From positions 1 to 5,513 of the forward strand of contig UQVV01000131.1 of the NCBI GenBank assembly GCA_900544635.1: DNA of 5,513 bases, given 5' to 3'. Position 1 is the stretch's first letter; each line of letters starts with the position of its first letter. The notes below the pieces were generated by a model, which saw only the letters and a list, made by a program, of their open reading frames with translations, searched no databases and was not told the origin of the DNA. Below are positions 1 to 5,058 of this stretch, in pieces. Source of the DNA: an uncultured Cloacibacillus sp. Its GTDB lineage: Bacteria; Synergistota; Synergistia; Synergistales; Synergistaceae. A program made the translations under genes and the position numbers.

Positions 1-52
1 GCTTAGAGAAAATCCGAACTTTCATAGTATAATGGTAAAGGTCAGTTTGCGC

Positions 53-80
53 TTGACTTTCGCGGGGAATGGGCTATGAT
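53..80 (+). promoter_or_regulatory. sigma-70-type promoter of the ferritin operon
   Basis: A -35 element TTGACT (53-58) and a -10 element TATGAT (75-80) are separated by 16 bp, each matching five of the six consensus bases. It lies 50 bp upstream of the ferritin ATG, so the 5' leader would be roughly 40 nt. A second TATAAT lies at 28-33 but has no recognisable -35. Bases 1-52 otherwise hold no gene that I can see. Confidence 0.75.
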
Positions 81-101
81 ATTGATAATGATTTTGATTT
101 A
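78..101 (+). promoter_or_regulatory. candidate Fur-like operator: four tandem GATAAT-type hexamers
   Basis: Four hexamers lie head to tail: GATATT (78-83), GATAAT (84-89), GATTTT (90-95) and GATTTA (96-101). The classical Fur box can be described as three or more adjacent copies of GATAAT, so this run is a good match in form. It covers the last bases of the -10 element and the expected transcription start, a position typical for repression. A 7-bp inverted repeat (TGATATT 77-83, AATATCA 103-109) flanks the run. An iron-regulated ferritin makes biological sense, but a PerR-family or other AT-rich site is also possible. Confidence 0.5.
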
Positions 102-129
102 GAATATCAACGGCAGAAAGGTGATCAAT

Positions 130-618
130 ATGGTAATCGACGCGAAAATGGAACAGGCTCTTAACGGACAGATTCAGGCTGAATTTGAATCTGCGTATCT
201 ATATCTCTCGATGTCGACCTGGTTCGAGGCGAACGACCTTCCCGGATGCGCCCATTGGATGAGGAAGCAGGCCGGCGAAGAGCAGGAGCACGCGATGAAG
301 CTTTATAAGTACGTCGTTTCACGCGGCGGCCGCGTTGTGCTCGGCGCGATAGCCGAGCCGCGCAGGGACTGGCAGAGCGCGACCGAGGTTTTCGAGCAGA
401 CGCTCGGACATGAGGAGAAGGTCACGCAGCTCATCTACGGGCTCGTCGAGCAGGCCGAGGCGATGAAGGACCACGCGACGCGCGAGATGCTCGGCTGGTT
501 CGTCAACGAGCAGGTCGAGGAGGAGGAGACCGCGGCGGCGATCCTCACGAAGTTCAGGAAGCTCGGCGAGACGCCGATTTCTCTCTCGATGATAGACAAG
601 GAGCTCGCGGCGAGATAA
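130..618 (+). CDS. ftnA: bacterial non-haem ferritin
   Basis: Iron-storage protein that oxidises Fe(II) and stores the ferric mineral inside a 24-subunit cytosolic shell. From the ATG at 130 it is 162 residues, normal for FtnA-type ferritins, and all of it reads as the four-helix bundle. By alignment with E. coli FtnA the ferroxidase residues are all present: Glu18, Glu51 and His54 (motif GEEQEH), Glu95 and Gln128; Glu50, Glu127, Glu130 and Glu131 (motif NEQVEEEE) can form the third iron site. The C-terminus MIDKELAAR matches the family ending. There is no haem-ligand signature of bacterioferritin. An in-frame GTG at 121 is less likely as start because it is part of the ribosome binding site (GGTGATC, 120-126), which serves the ATG at 130. 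It is the first gene of a probable operon with the flavin reductase and the TIGR02757 gene, behind a putative Fur-controlled promoter. Confidence 0.95.
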   Translation: MVIDAKMEQALNGQIQAEFESAYLYLSMSTWFEANDLPGCAHWMRKQAGEEQEHAMKLYKYVVSRGGRVVLGAIAEPRRDWQSATEVFEQTLGHEEKVTQLIYGLVEQAEAMKDHATREMLGWFVNEQVEEEETAAAILTKFRKLGETPISLSMIDKELAAR

Positions 619-641
619 AACCGCAAATATACGGCGACAAG

Positions 642-670
642 GTGCGCGGCGCACGCCGCGCACAAATTTT
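642..670 (+). terminator. hairpin with short T-run after ferritin (weak terminator or attenuator)
   Basis: GTGCGCGGC (642-650) pairs perfectly with GCCGCGCAC (655-663) around a 4-nt loop, followed by AAATTTT. The 9-bp GC stem is strong, but the T-run is only four bases and is separated from the stem by three A. It may end most ferritin transcripts while letting some reach the next gene, or protect the ferritin mRNA 3' end. I see no separate promoter between it and the flavin reductase. Confidence 0.5.
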
Positions 671-688
671 ATCCGGGGGGTGCGGATT

Positions 689-1216
689 ATGGAACAGACT
701 TTGGACATGAAGGCGCTTTTTTCTCTCACCTACGGCATGTATATCGTGAACACGGCGGAGGGCGGCCGGCTCAACGGGCAGATAGCGAACACCGTGATGC
801 AGATAACCTCCGAGCCGCTCTGCGTGGCGACCTGCCTCAACAAGGCGAACCTCACGACGGAGCTTATACAGAAGAGCGGAATTTTCTCCGTCGCGGTGCT
901 CGAAGAGGATGTGCCGATGACCTTCATCGGACAGTTCGGCTTTAAGTCCGGGCGCGACATCGACAAGTTCGCCAACGTGCAGTACGAGCTGGGGCCGACG
1001 GGCGCGCCGCTCATAAAGGACTGGTCGATAGCCGCCTTCGACGCGAAGGTCGTCCGGACGCTCGAGATGCCGAGCCACGTGCTTTTCGTCGGCGAGGTGC
1101 AGAGCGCGCTGTGGTTCAAGGAGGCCGCGCCGCTGACCTACGCGGGCTACCATCTCGTGAAAAAGGGCAAATCGCCCAAGACCGCGCCGACCTTCGGCTT
1201 CAACGCGCTCAAGTAA
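689..1216 (+). CDS. flavin reductase domain protein (flavoredoxin / HRb N-terminal type)
   Basis: FMN-binding split-barrel protein of the flavin reductase-like family, cytosolic, 175 residues. It most resembles the N-terminal domain of high-molecular-weight rubredoxin and clostridial flavoredoxins: opening LFSLTYGMYIVNT, the flavin-contacting NGQIANTVMQIT (29-40), FGFKSGRDIDKF (83-94), HVLFVGEV (130-137) and the closing YAGYHLVKKGKSPKTAPTF. In HRb this last segment leads into a C-terminal rubredoxin; here the protein ends six residues later, so no rubredoxin domain and no CxxC iron site are present. The ATG at 689 is preferred to the GTG at 680 because the G-rich site GGGGGGTG (675-682) lies 6 nt before it. 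Expected role: electron transfer through FMN, perhaps in oxygen, NO or ferric iron reduction. Adjacency to ferritin suggests reductive iron release, which is inference only. Confidence 0.85.
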   Translation: MEQTLDMKALFSLTYGMYIVNTAEGGRLNGQIANTVMQITSEPLCVATCLNKANLTTELIQKSGIFSVAVLEEDVPMTFIGQFGFKSGRDIDKFANVQYELGPTGAPLIKDWSIAAFDAKVVRTLEMPSHVLFVGEVQSALWFKEAAPLTYAGYHLVKKGKSPKTAPTFGFNALK

Positions 1217-1220
1217 CGCC

Positions 1221-2036
1221 GTGAAGCCGCTTGAAACACGCGAGTCCCGCATTGCGAGCCGCGGCATATTTGAAAAGATTTACGAGGACTACAACAGGCG
1301 CGAGTACGTCTCGCCCGACCCTCTGCAGTTTTTATACGATTACGAAGATACAGTCGACCGCGAGGCCGTCGGGCTGATAGCCTCGGGTCTCGCCTACGGA
1401 CGCGTCGCGCATATATTGAAGAGCGTTTCGCGCGTCCTCGATACGCTCGGGCCTCACCCCGCGGAGTATCTGAAAAGCACGTCCTACCGCGACCACGAGG
1501 CGGCGCTCTGCGGCTTCGTCCACCGTTTCACGGGCTGCGCGGAGATTTGCGCGTTCCTCGACGCGATAGGCGCGGCGCTGCGCGAGCACGGCTCGATAGA
1601 AAATCTGTTCCTCGCGGGCTGGCGCGGCGACATGGCCGAGGCGATGGAGAATCTCGCGCTCGCCTTCTGCCGCTACACGGGGCAGGACAATCTGTATTTG
1701 CTGCCGCGCCCTTCGAAGGGCAGCGCCTGCAAGCGCATGGCGCTCTTCCTGCGCTGGATGGTGCGGCGCGACGACGTTGACCCGGGCGGCTGGCACAACG
1801 TCTCTCCCGCCGATTTGCTGATACCGCTCGACACGCACATGTTCAACATATCCTCGACGCTCGGCCTCTGCTCTATGAAGAGCGCGAGCGGAAAGGCCGC
1901 GGCGGAGATAACGCGGAACTTCAAGGACGTTTCTCCCGACGACCCCGTGAAATACGACTTCGCGCTGACGCGCTACGGAATCCGCGAGGAGATGACGGTC
2001 GAGGAGCTTTTCGCAAAGTGGCACATGGAAAGATGA
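1221..2036 (+). CDS. TIGR02757 / DUF2400 family protein
   Basis: A 271-residue protein of the widespread, functionally uncharacterised TIGR02757 (DUF2400) family. Family blocks are easy to see: YNRREYVSPDPLQFLYDY (24-41), EAVGLIASGLAYGRV (48-62), GSACKRMALFLRWMVRRDDVD (167-187, with a Trp at 191), SPADLLIPLDTHM (195-207) and DPVKYDFALTRYGI (241-254). The DLLIPLDTH block looks like the helix-hairpin-helix plus Asp-Thr-His segment of endonuclease III-type DNA glycosylases, so a nucleic-acid role is plausible but unproven. Start is a GTG at 1221, 4 nt after the preceding stop; no clear ribosome binding site is seen, consistent with translational coupling, and no better in-frame start lies nearby. 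No signal peptide or membrane segment. Last gene before the terminator at 2047. Confidence 0.88.
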   Translation: MKPLETRESRIASRGIFEKIYEDYNRREYVSPDPLQFLYDYEDTVDREAVGLIASGLAYGRVAHILKSVSRVLDTLGPHPAEYLKSTSYRDHEAALCGFVHRFTGCAEICAFLDAIGAALREHGSIENLFLAGWRGDMAEAMENLALAFCRYTGQDNLYLLPRPSKGSACKRMALFLRWMVRRDDVDPGGWHNVSPADLLIPLDTHMFNISSTLGLCSMKSASGKAAAEITRNFKDVSPDDPVKYDFALTRYGIREEMTVEELFAKWHMER

Positions 2037-2046
2037 CGGACGAAAC

Positions 2047-2069
2047 GGCGCGCTCCGGCGCGCCTTTTT
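2047..2069 (+). terminator. Rho-independent terminator of the ferritin operon
   Basis: GGCGCGC (2047-2053) pairs with GCGCGCC (2058-2064) across the loop TCCG, followed directly by five T (2065-2069). It begins 10 nt after the TIGR02757 stop codon and closes that transcription unit. Confidence 0.85.
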
Positions 2070-2095
2070 CGTGCGCGCCGCCGCCCGCCGCGCGA

Positions 2096-2124
2096 TTTAC
2101 CGCGCGCGCCGCGGATGATATAAT
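2096..2124 (+). promoter_or_regulatory. extended -10 promoter for the 222-residue hypothetical gene
   Basis: A perfect -10 TATAAT (2119-2124) is preceded by the extended element TGA (2116-2118), and TTTACC (2096-2101) serves as a -35 with four of six matches and a 17-bp spacer. It follows the operon terminator and lies about 30 bp before the gene start. The leader carries a strong ribosome binding site, AAGGAGG (2141-2147), 8 nt before the ATG. The AT-rich motif stands out inside a very GC-rich stretch (2071-2118). Confidence 0.8.
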
Positions 2125-2155
2125 CGGCGTAAGTTTATAAAAGGAGGCTGCGGCA

Positions 2156-2824
2156 ATGGCTAATTCCGTTCTTCCATACTGGGATCAGAACATAGACCTC
2201 GACATCGCGCCGTGGGTTCCTTACGGCAAGGATTACTCTCCGGTCACGGTCAACTCTCTCTGCAATCCGACGCTCGGCGGCCTCGCCGGGCTCGCGCTCG
2301 AGATGAAGAGCGAGTTTCTATACATGAGGAGCTTTCAGAACGGCAGCATCGGCACGATGGCGCGCCAGAACATCATTGACCCCGTGAGAAACAGCTCGAT
2401 AGAGCTGGGCTTCACGATGGTCTTCGCCTATTCGGAGCAGCTCGAGCAGTCCGTGCTGCGCCTGCTGCACAAATACCCCGGGCTGATGGCGGGGCTGACG
2501 CTCTGCGATATATGGCGCGAGAACGTCCTTGTGGACGAGTGCAAGGTCCTCATGCTGGTAGACGAGGACCCGTTCTTCAACGAAACGGACTTCATAGAGG
2601 CGCTCTACAAAACCTTCCAGAACGCGGCGGGGCGCGAGAACTCAAACCTTTCGTTCTTCGCGGAGAAGTTCGGCTACAAACGCTTCTCGATAAGCTACGA
2701 GACCGACGACCTGCTCCAGATGCGCATAACGCAGGCGCTCTTCGACCTCGAGCTCGACGCGACGAAGGAAGTCGTCGGCCCCGTGCCCGAGCTCAAAGTC
2801 CCGCCGATGCCGTCGCTGAAGTAA
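2156..2824 (+). CDS. hypothetical protein, 222 residues, family not recognised
   Basis: I do not recognise this protein. It begins at an ATG with a near-perfect ribosome binding site and runs 222 residues. There is no N-terminal signal peptide and no hydrophobic stretch long enough for a membrane span, so it is probably cytosolic. Visible features: an aromatic/acidic N-terminus (PYWDQNIDLDIAPWVPYG, 7-24), a Gly/Leu-rich piece (NPTLGGLAGLALEM, 37-50), a segment of likely helices around 85-110, a hydrophobic strand followed by an acidic turn (VLMLVDEDPFF, 131-141), and a proline-rich tail (PVPELKVPPMPS, 209-220). Three cysteines (36, 117, 129) do not form a CxxC site. Codon use matches the neighbours, arguing against recent transfer. 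It stands alone between its own promoter and terminator, with the signals of a well-expressed gene. A lineage-restricted conserved protein is the best guess. Confidence 0.8.
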   Translation: MANSVLPYWDQNIDLDIAPWVPYGKDYSPVTVNSLCNPTLGGLAGLALEMKSEFLYMRSFQNGSIGTMARQNIIDPVRNSSIELGFTMVFAYSEQLEQSVLRLLHKYPGLMAGLTLCDIWRENVLVDECKVLMLVDEDPFFNETDFIEALYKTFQNAAGRENSNLSFFAEKFGYKRFSISYETDDLLQMRITQALFDLELDATKEVVGPVPELKVPPMPSLK

Positions 2825-2853
2825 CGCCGCGCGGAATACAGGAAGATATGAGA

Positions 2854-2877
2854 AAAGCCCCGCGCTTGCGGGGCTTT
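2854..2877 (+). terminator. Rho-independent terminator after the hypothetical gene
   Basis: AAAGCCCCGC (2854-2863) pairs perfectly with GCGGGGCTTT (2868-2877) around the loop GCTT, giving a 10-bp stem whose 3' arm ends in T; a further TTTT follows at 2881-2884. It begins 30 nt after the stop codon. Because the stem is flanked by A on the left, it could also act on the minus strand, helping to end arsM transcripts. Confidence 0.88.
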
Positions 2878-2930
2878 CGCTTTTGTCCGGAATCTGCGCG
2901 TCGCGTCGCCGTTATAGTGTTTTTACTTTA

Positions 2931-3085
2931 TAACCAAACTTATGTCGCCCCTGAATGCCTCTGTCAGGGGCCTCTGTCATAAAACGTTAGAGACAGCAAA
3001 GTGACTCATTAGCTTCGTATATGTCTCTAACGATTAGGATGGAGGCCATGGACAGAAGATTTCCAGGGCGACATAGTTTCTGTTA
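2931..3085. mobile_element. MITE-like long imperfect palindrome, about 155 bp
   Basis: Almost the whole segment folds on itself. The left arm (2931-2995) and right arm (3022-3085) match with few gaps: outer ends TAAC/GTTA, then AAACTTATGTCGCCC (2936-2950) against GGGCGACATAGTTT (3066-3079), a middle part sharing TCTGTC and GGCCTC blocks, and a perfect 11-bp inner repeat CGTTAGAGACA (2985-2995) / TGTCTCTAACG (3022-3032) around a 26-nt centre. It is AT-richer than its surroundings and has no transposase. TA lies at both edges (2931-2932 and 3084-3085), which would fit a TA target duplication of the mariner/IS630 type, but this is unproven. It ends 14 bp from the arsM stop codon. Alternatives are an intergenic repeat of another class or a structured RNA. 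Confidence 0.65.
2948..2979. repeat. nested hairpin and 13-bp-spaced direct repeat inside the left palindrome arm
   Basis: The 10-mer GCCTCTGTCA occurs at 2957-2966 and again at 2970-2979, a period of 13 bp. The first copy also sits inside a local hairpin, CCCCTGA (2948-2954) with TCAGGGG (2964-2970). The right arm has only degenerate counterparts, so the left arm can choose between folding locally and pairing with the right arm. Confidence 0.6.
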
Positions 3086-3099
3086 GAAGTTTAGCAAGC

Positions 3100-3861
3100 T
3101 TACGGCTTCACCGCCGTAATCAGCGCGCTTGACGAGACGCCCTCTATCGCGGCGACGTCTTCGTCGGTGAGGTCGTTCACCGTGCTTTTGACGACTTCTA
3201 TGTTTATCTCGTGCGGCTTCGTTATCGTGACGTTCACCTGCTCGAAGCCGGCGCGGCGCAGCTTCGCGGCGTACTCTTCCGACGGAAGAGCGCCCGCTAT
3301 TCAGCCGGACCACGCCGCGGGGCTCTGCTTCAGCTTTTCTGGGACGGGCTTGTTGAGCACCACGTCGGAGACGCAGAAGCGCCCGCCGCCCGTCAGCACG
3401 CGGAAGGCCTCCGCGAAGACCTTGTCCTTGTCGGGCGAGAGGTTTATCACGCAGTTCGAGATGAGCACGTCGGCGCCGCCGTCGTGGAGCGGTATGTCCT
3501 CGATGTAGCCGCGCAGCAGCGTCACATTGCGCAGGCCGAGCTTGTCGAGATTGCGCCGCGCGCGGTCGTGCATCGCCTTCGTCATGTCGAGGCCGTAGAC
3601 GTGTCCGCCGGGGCCGACGCGCTTCGCGGCGAGTATCATGTCCATGCCCGCGCCGCTGCCGAGGTCGAGCACGCGCTCGCCCTCCTTCAGCAGCGCGGCG
3701 CGCACCGGGTCCCCGCAGCCGAAGCTCGCCGCCCCCGTCTCGCGCGCATCCTCGTCGCTGTAGTTGCCGGCGGTCATGTCGCTTATGTCGACGCCGCCGC
3801 TCGAGACGGAGGTGATAGCCTCCGTGTACGCCTGCCTTACCTTTTCGCGAATATCGTCCAT
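3100..3861 (-). CDS. arsM: arsenite methyltransferase ArsM, probable selenoprotein (Sec187 encoded by TGA)
   Basis: SAM-dependent methyltransferase expected to methylate As(III) in the cytosol. From the ATG at 3861, preceded by GGGGGTG, the frame reads 253 residues to TAA at 3102-3100, with an in-frame TGA at 3303-3301 as codon 187. The N-terminus (MDDIREKVRQAY), the SAM motif VLDLGSGAGMD (64-74), GLDMT (90-94) and SNCVINLSPDK (135-145) are typical of ArsM. Family members use three conserved cysteines; here they correspond to Cys49 (SFGCGDP), Cys137 and the TGA position (WSG-Sec-IAGALP). In the algal enzyme the latter two are the direct As(III) ligands. After the TGA the frame continues with SEEYAAKLRRAGFEQV and ends in AVKP, as in the family, so nothing downstream looks decayed. 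A SECIS-like hairpin lies just after the TGA. The alternative is a recent TGC/TGT-to-TGA nonsense mutation leaving 186 residues without the third ligand. It is downstream of and co-oriented with the dehydratase (89-bp gap), with no ars neighbours in view. Confidence 0.85.
3266..3303 (-). promoter_or_regulatory. Sec TGA codon with putative bacterial SECIS hairpin
   Basis: On the minus strand the TGA (3303-3301) is followed after 3 nt by a two-part stem. The lower stem is GCGGGCG (3297-3291) with CGCCGC (3271-3266), containing one bulged G. The upper stem is the perfect 7-bp CTCTTCC (3290-3284) with GGAAGAG (3280-3274), joined to the lower one through a 2-nt bulge. The loop is GTC (3283-3281). 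Bacterial SECIS elements lie within the coding region right after the UGA, with a small apical loop having a G in its first two positions, usually about 16-37 nt from the UGA; here that G is 18 nt away. SelB bound to this element would deliver Sec-tRNA. The hairpin also encodes conserved ArsM residues. Confidence 0.75.
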
Positions 3862-3898
3862 CGCCCGCACCCCCGCGTTTTTTGCAGCTTTTTGCATA

Positions 3899-3927
3899 AT
3901 TTTACGCGGGCGCGGATTTTTGCGTAA
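3899..3927 (-). promoter_or_regulatory. weak candidate promoter in the arsM leader
   Basis: On the minus strand TTACGC (3927-3922) and TAAAAT (3904-3899) are 17 bp apart. The -10 matches five of six consensus bases but the -35 only two, so an activator or readthrough from the dehydratase may be needed. The leader also holds three GCAAAAA motifs (minus strand, ending at 3917, 3889 and 3878), two of them about one helical turn apart, which could be a regulator site. No classical ArsR palindrome is evident. Confidence 0.3.
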
Positions 3928-3950
3928 GAGAGTATATCTATTCGCCCGGG

Positions 3951-4937
3951 CTAATCGTATTCTTCGAGTATCGAAAGCAGCTTTTCTTCGTCGATGTTGC
4001 CGCCCGAGATGATTATGCCGGTCTTGCGGCCGTTTATCGGGGCTTTGCCTGCGAGCAGCGCCGCGACGCCGACGGCTCCCGCGCCCTCGACCTGCTGGTG
4101 GTGCTCGCGGTGCATGAAGGCTATCGCCGCGGCTATCTCGCGCTCCGTCACTTCGATGATTCCCGTGACGCGCTGCTTCGCGAGCGAAAGCATGCTCTGC
4201 GGTATCGCGCCGGAGAGGCCGTCCGCAATCGTCGGCGCGAGCGTGAATTCGCCGCCGACCTTGCCGCTTTCCCACGAGACCACCCACGGGTTCGACGCCT
4301 CGGACTGCACGCCCCAGACCTCGGCCTTCGGCGCGAGCGCCGCCGCGGCTATCGCCGTGCCGTTGAGCAGCGCGCCGCCGCCCGCCGGGACGAGCAGCAG
4401 CTCTATGTCCGGCTCGTCTGCGAGGAATTCGACGCCAGCCGTGCCCTGCCCGGCTATGACGTCCGAATCCTCGAAGGGCGATATGAAGGTCATGCCGCGC
4501 TCCGCCGCGAAGGCGCGCGCCTCGCCCTCTGCGAAATCGTAGTCGCCGTCCGCGACGACGAGCTCGACCCATTCGCCGCCGAGACGGCGTATAGCGGTCT
4601 TCTTCGTCTCGGGGCAGACGTCGGGGACGTATATCCACGACTTCGCGCGCAGCTCCGCCGCCGCCTTCGCGACGCCCTGCGCGTGGTTGCCGCTCGAACA
4701 GGTTACGACGCCGCGCTCGAGCGTCTCGCGTGAGAGCGAGAACATTTTGTAGAATGCGCCGCGCACCTTGAACGAGCCGCAGATCTGCTGGTTGTCGAGC
4801 TTGAGGACCACCGGCGCGCCGGCTCTCTCGCTGAGCGCGAAAGAGTATTCCGCCGGCGTGCGCCTCACGCGGTTCCTGAGAAATTTGCTGGCTTTCATTA
4901 CGTCGGTTATAGTCGGTTCTACCGGAAGTCTTTCCAT
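3951..4937 (-). CDS. threonine/serine dehydratase (threonine ammonia-lyase), single-domain form
   Basis: PLP enzyme of fold type II that deaminates threonine to 2-oxobutyrate (and often serine to pyruvate). It has 328 residues, the length of catabolic TdcB-type enzymes, with no C-terminal ACT-like regulatory domain, so isoleucine feedback control is not expected. The PLP lysine is Lys57 in GSFKVRGA (54-61); SSGNHAQGVA (81-90) is the substrate loop; AGGGALLNG (185-193) holds the phosphate-binding glycines; SGGN (311-314) supplies the residue facing the pyridine nitrogen. The ATG at 4937 is chosen because AAGGAG lies about 9 nt upstream on the minus strand; the longer upstream frame crosses the promoter and the opposite gene. 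It is the first gene of a minus-strand pair with arsM. Serine racemase and threo-3-hydroxyaspartate ammonia-lyase share these motifs, so exact substrate is open. It would suit amino-acid fermentation. Confidence 0.9.
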   Translation of the reverse strand: MERLPVEPTITDVMKASKFLRNRVRRTPAEYSFALSERAGAPVVLKLDNQQICGSFKVRGAFYKMFSLSRETLERGVVTCSSGNHAQGVAKAAAELRAKSWIYVPDVCPETKKTAIRRLGGEWVELVVADGDYDFAEGEARAFAAERGMTFISPFEDSDVIAGQGTAGVEFLADEPDIELLLVPAGGGALLNGTAIAAAALAPKAEVWGVQSEASNPWVVSWESGKVGGEFTLAPTIADGLSGAIPQSMLSLAKQRVTGIIEVTEREIAAAIAFMHREHHQQVEGAGAVGVAALLAGKAPINGRKTGIIISGGNIDEEKLLSILEEYD

Positions 4938-4966
4938 GCGTTCATCTCCTTTTGAGCGTTTGTTAT

Positions 4967-4996
4967 ATAATATTATGCCGACGATGTAATTGTAAC
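4967..4996 (-). promoter_or_regulatory. promoter of the dehydratase-arsM unit
   Basis: On the minus strand GTTACA (4996-4991) and TATTAT (4972-4967) are separated by 18 bp, with four and five consensus matches. The predicted start lies about 25 bp before the dehydratase ATG, leaving room for its ribosome binding site. The same AT-rich patch holds a plus-strand TATAAT (4966-4971), but no plus-strand -35 fits it well, so the racemase promoter stays unresolved. Confidence 0.6.
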
Positions 4997-5000
4997 ATGA

Positions 5001-5016
5001 CGCGCCGCGCGGCGCG
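5001..5016. repeat. perfect 16-bp GC palindrome in the divergent intergenic region
   Basis: CGCGCCGCGCGGCGCG is fully self-complementary and sits between the dehydratase promoter and the racemase start. It could be a regulator site or only a by-product of high GC; a related 10-bp palindrome, CGGCGCGCCG, recurs at 5432-5441. Confidence 0.35.
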
Positions 5017-5058
5017 CCGGTAATGTACGCCGTCATCTTTTGTTTGGGAGTGTTTCGC

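Noticed and set aside
554..1267. Minus-strand open frame opposite the flavin reductase
   Set aside because: Low-complexity arginine/leucine-rich translation with no family resemblance; the plus-strand gene explains the region.
2931..3085. CRISPR array or tRNA gene in the repeat-rich intergenic region
   Set aside because: The repeats form inverted arms of one palindrome, not regularly spaced units, and there is no cloverleaf or CCA end.
3049..3087. Twelve-codon open frame with a GGAGG-like site inside the palindrome
   Set aside because: Very short and explained by the inverted-repeat arm; no conserved peptide recognised.
3301..3861. arsM as a complete 186-residue methyltransferase ending at the TGA
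   Set aside because: The reading frame continues with 66 codons of typical ArsM C-terminus, and the TGA replaces a conserved catalytic cysteine with a SECIS-like hairpin after it.
3211..3927. Plus-strand open frame opposite arsM
   Set aside because: Antisense shadow of a GC-rich gene, rich in Arg, Ala and His, with no recognisable motif.
3301..4638. Long minus-strand open frame reaching upstream of arsM to 4638
   Set aside because: The part upstream of 3861 overlaps the dehydratase in another frame and is an arginine-rich GC shadow; ArsM similarity begins at the ATG at 3861.
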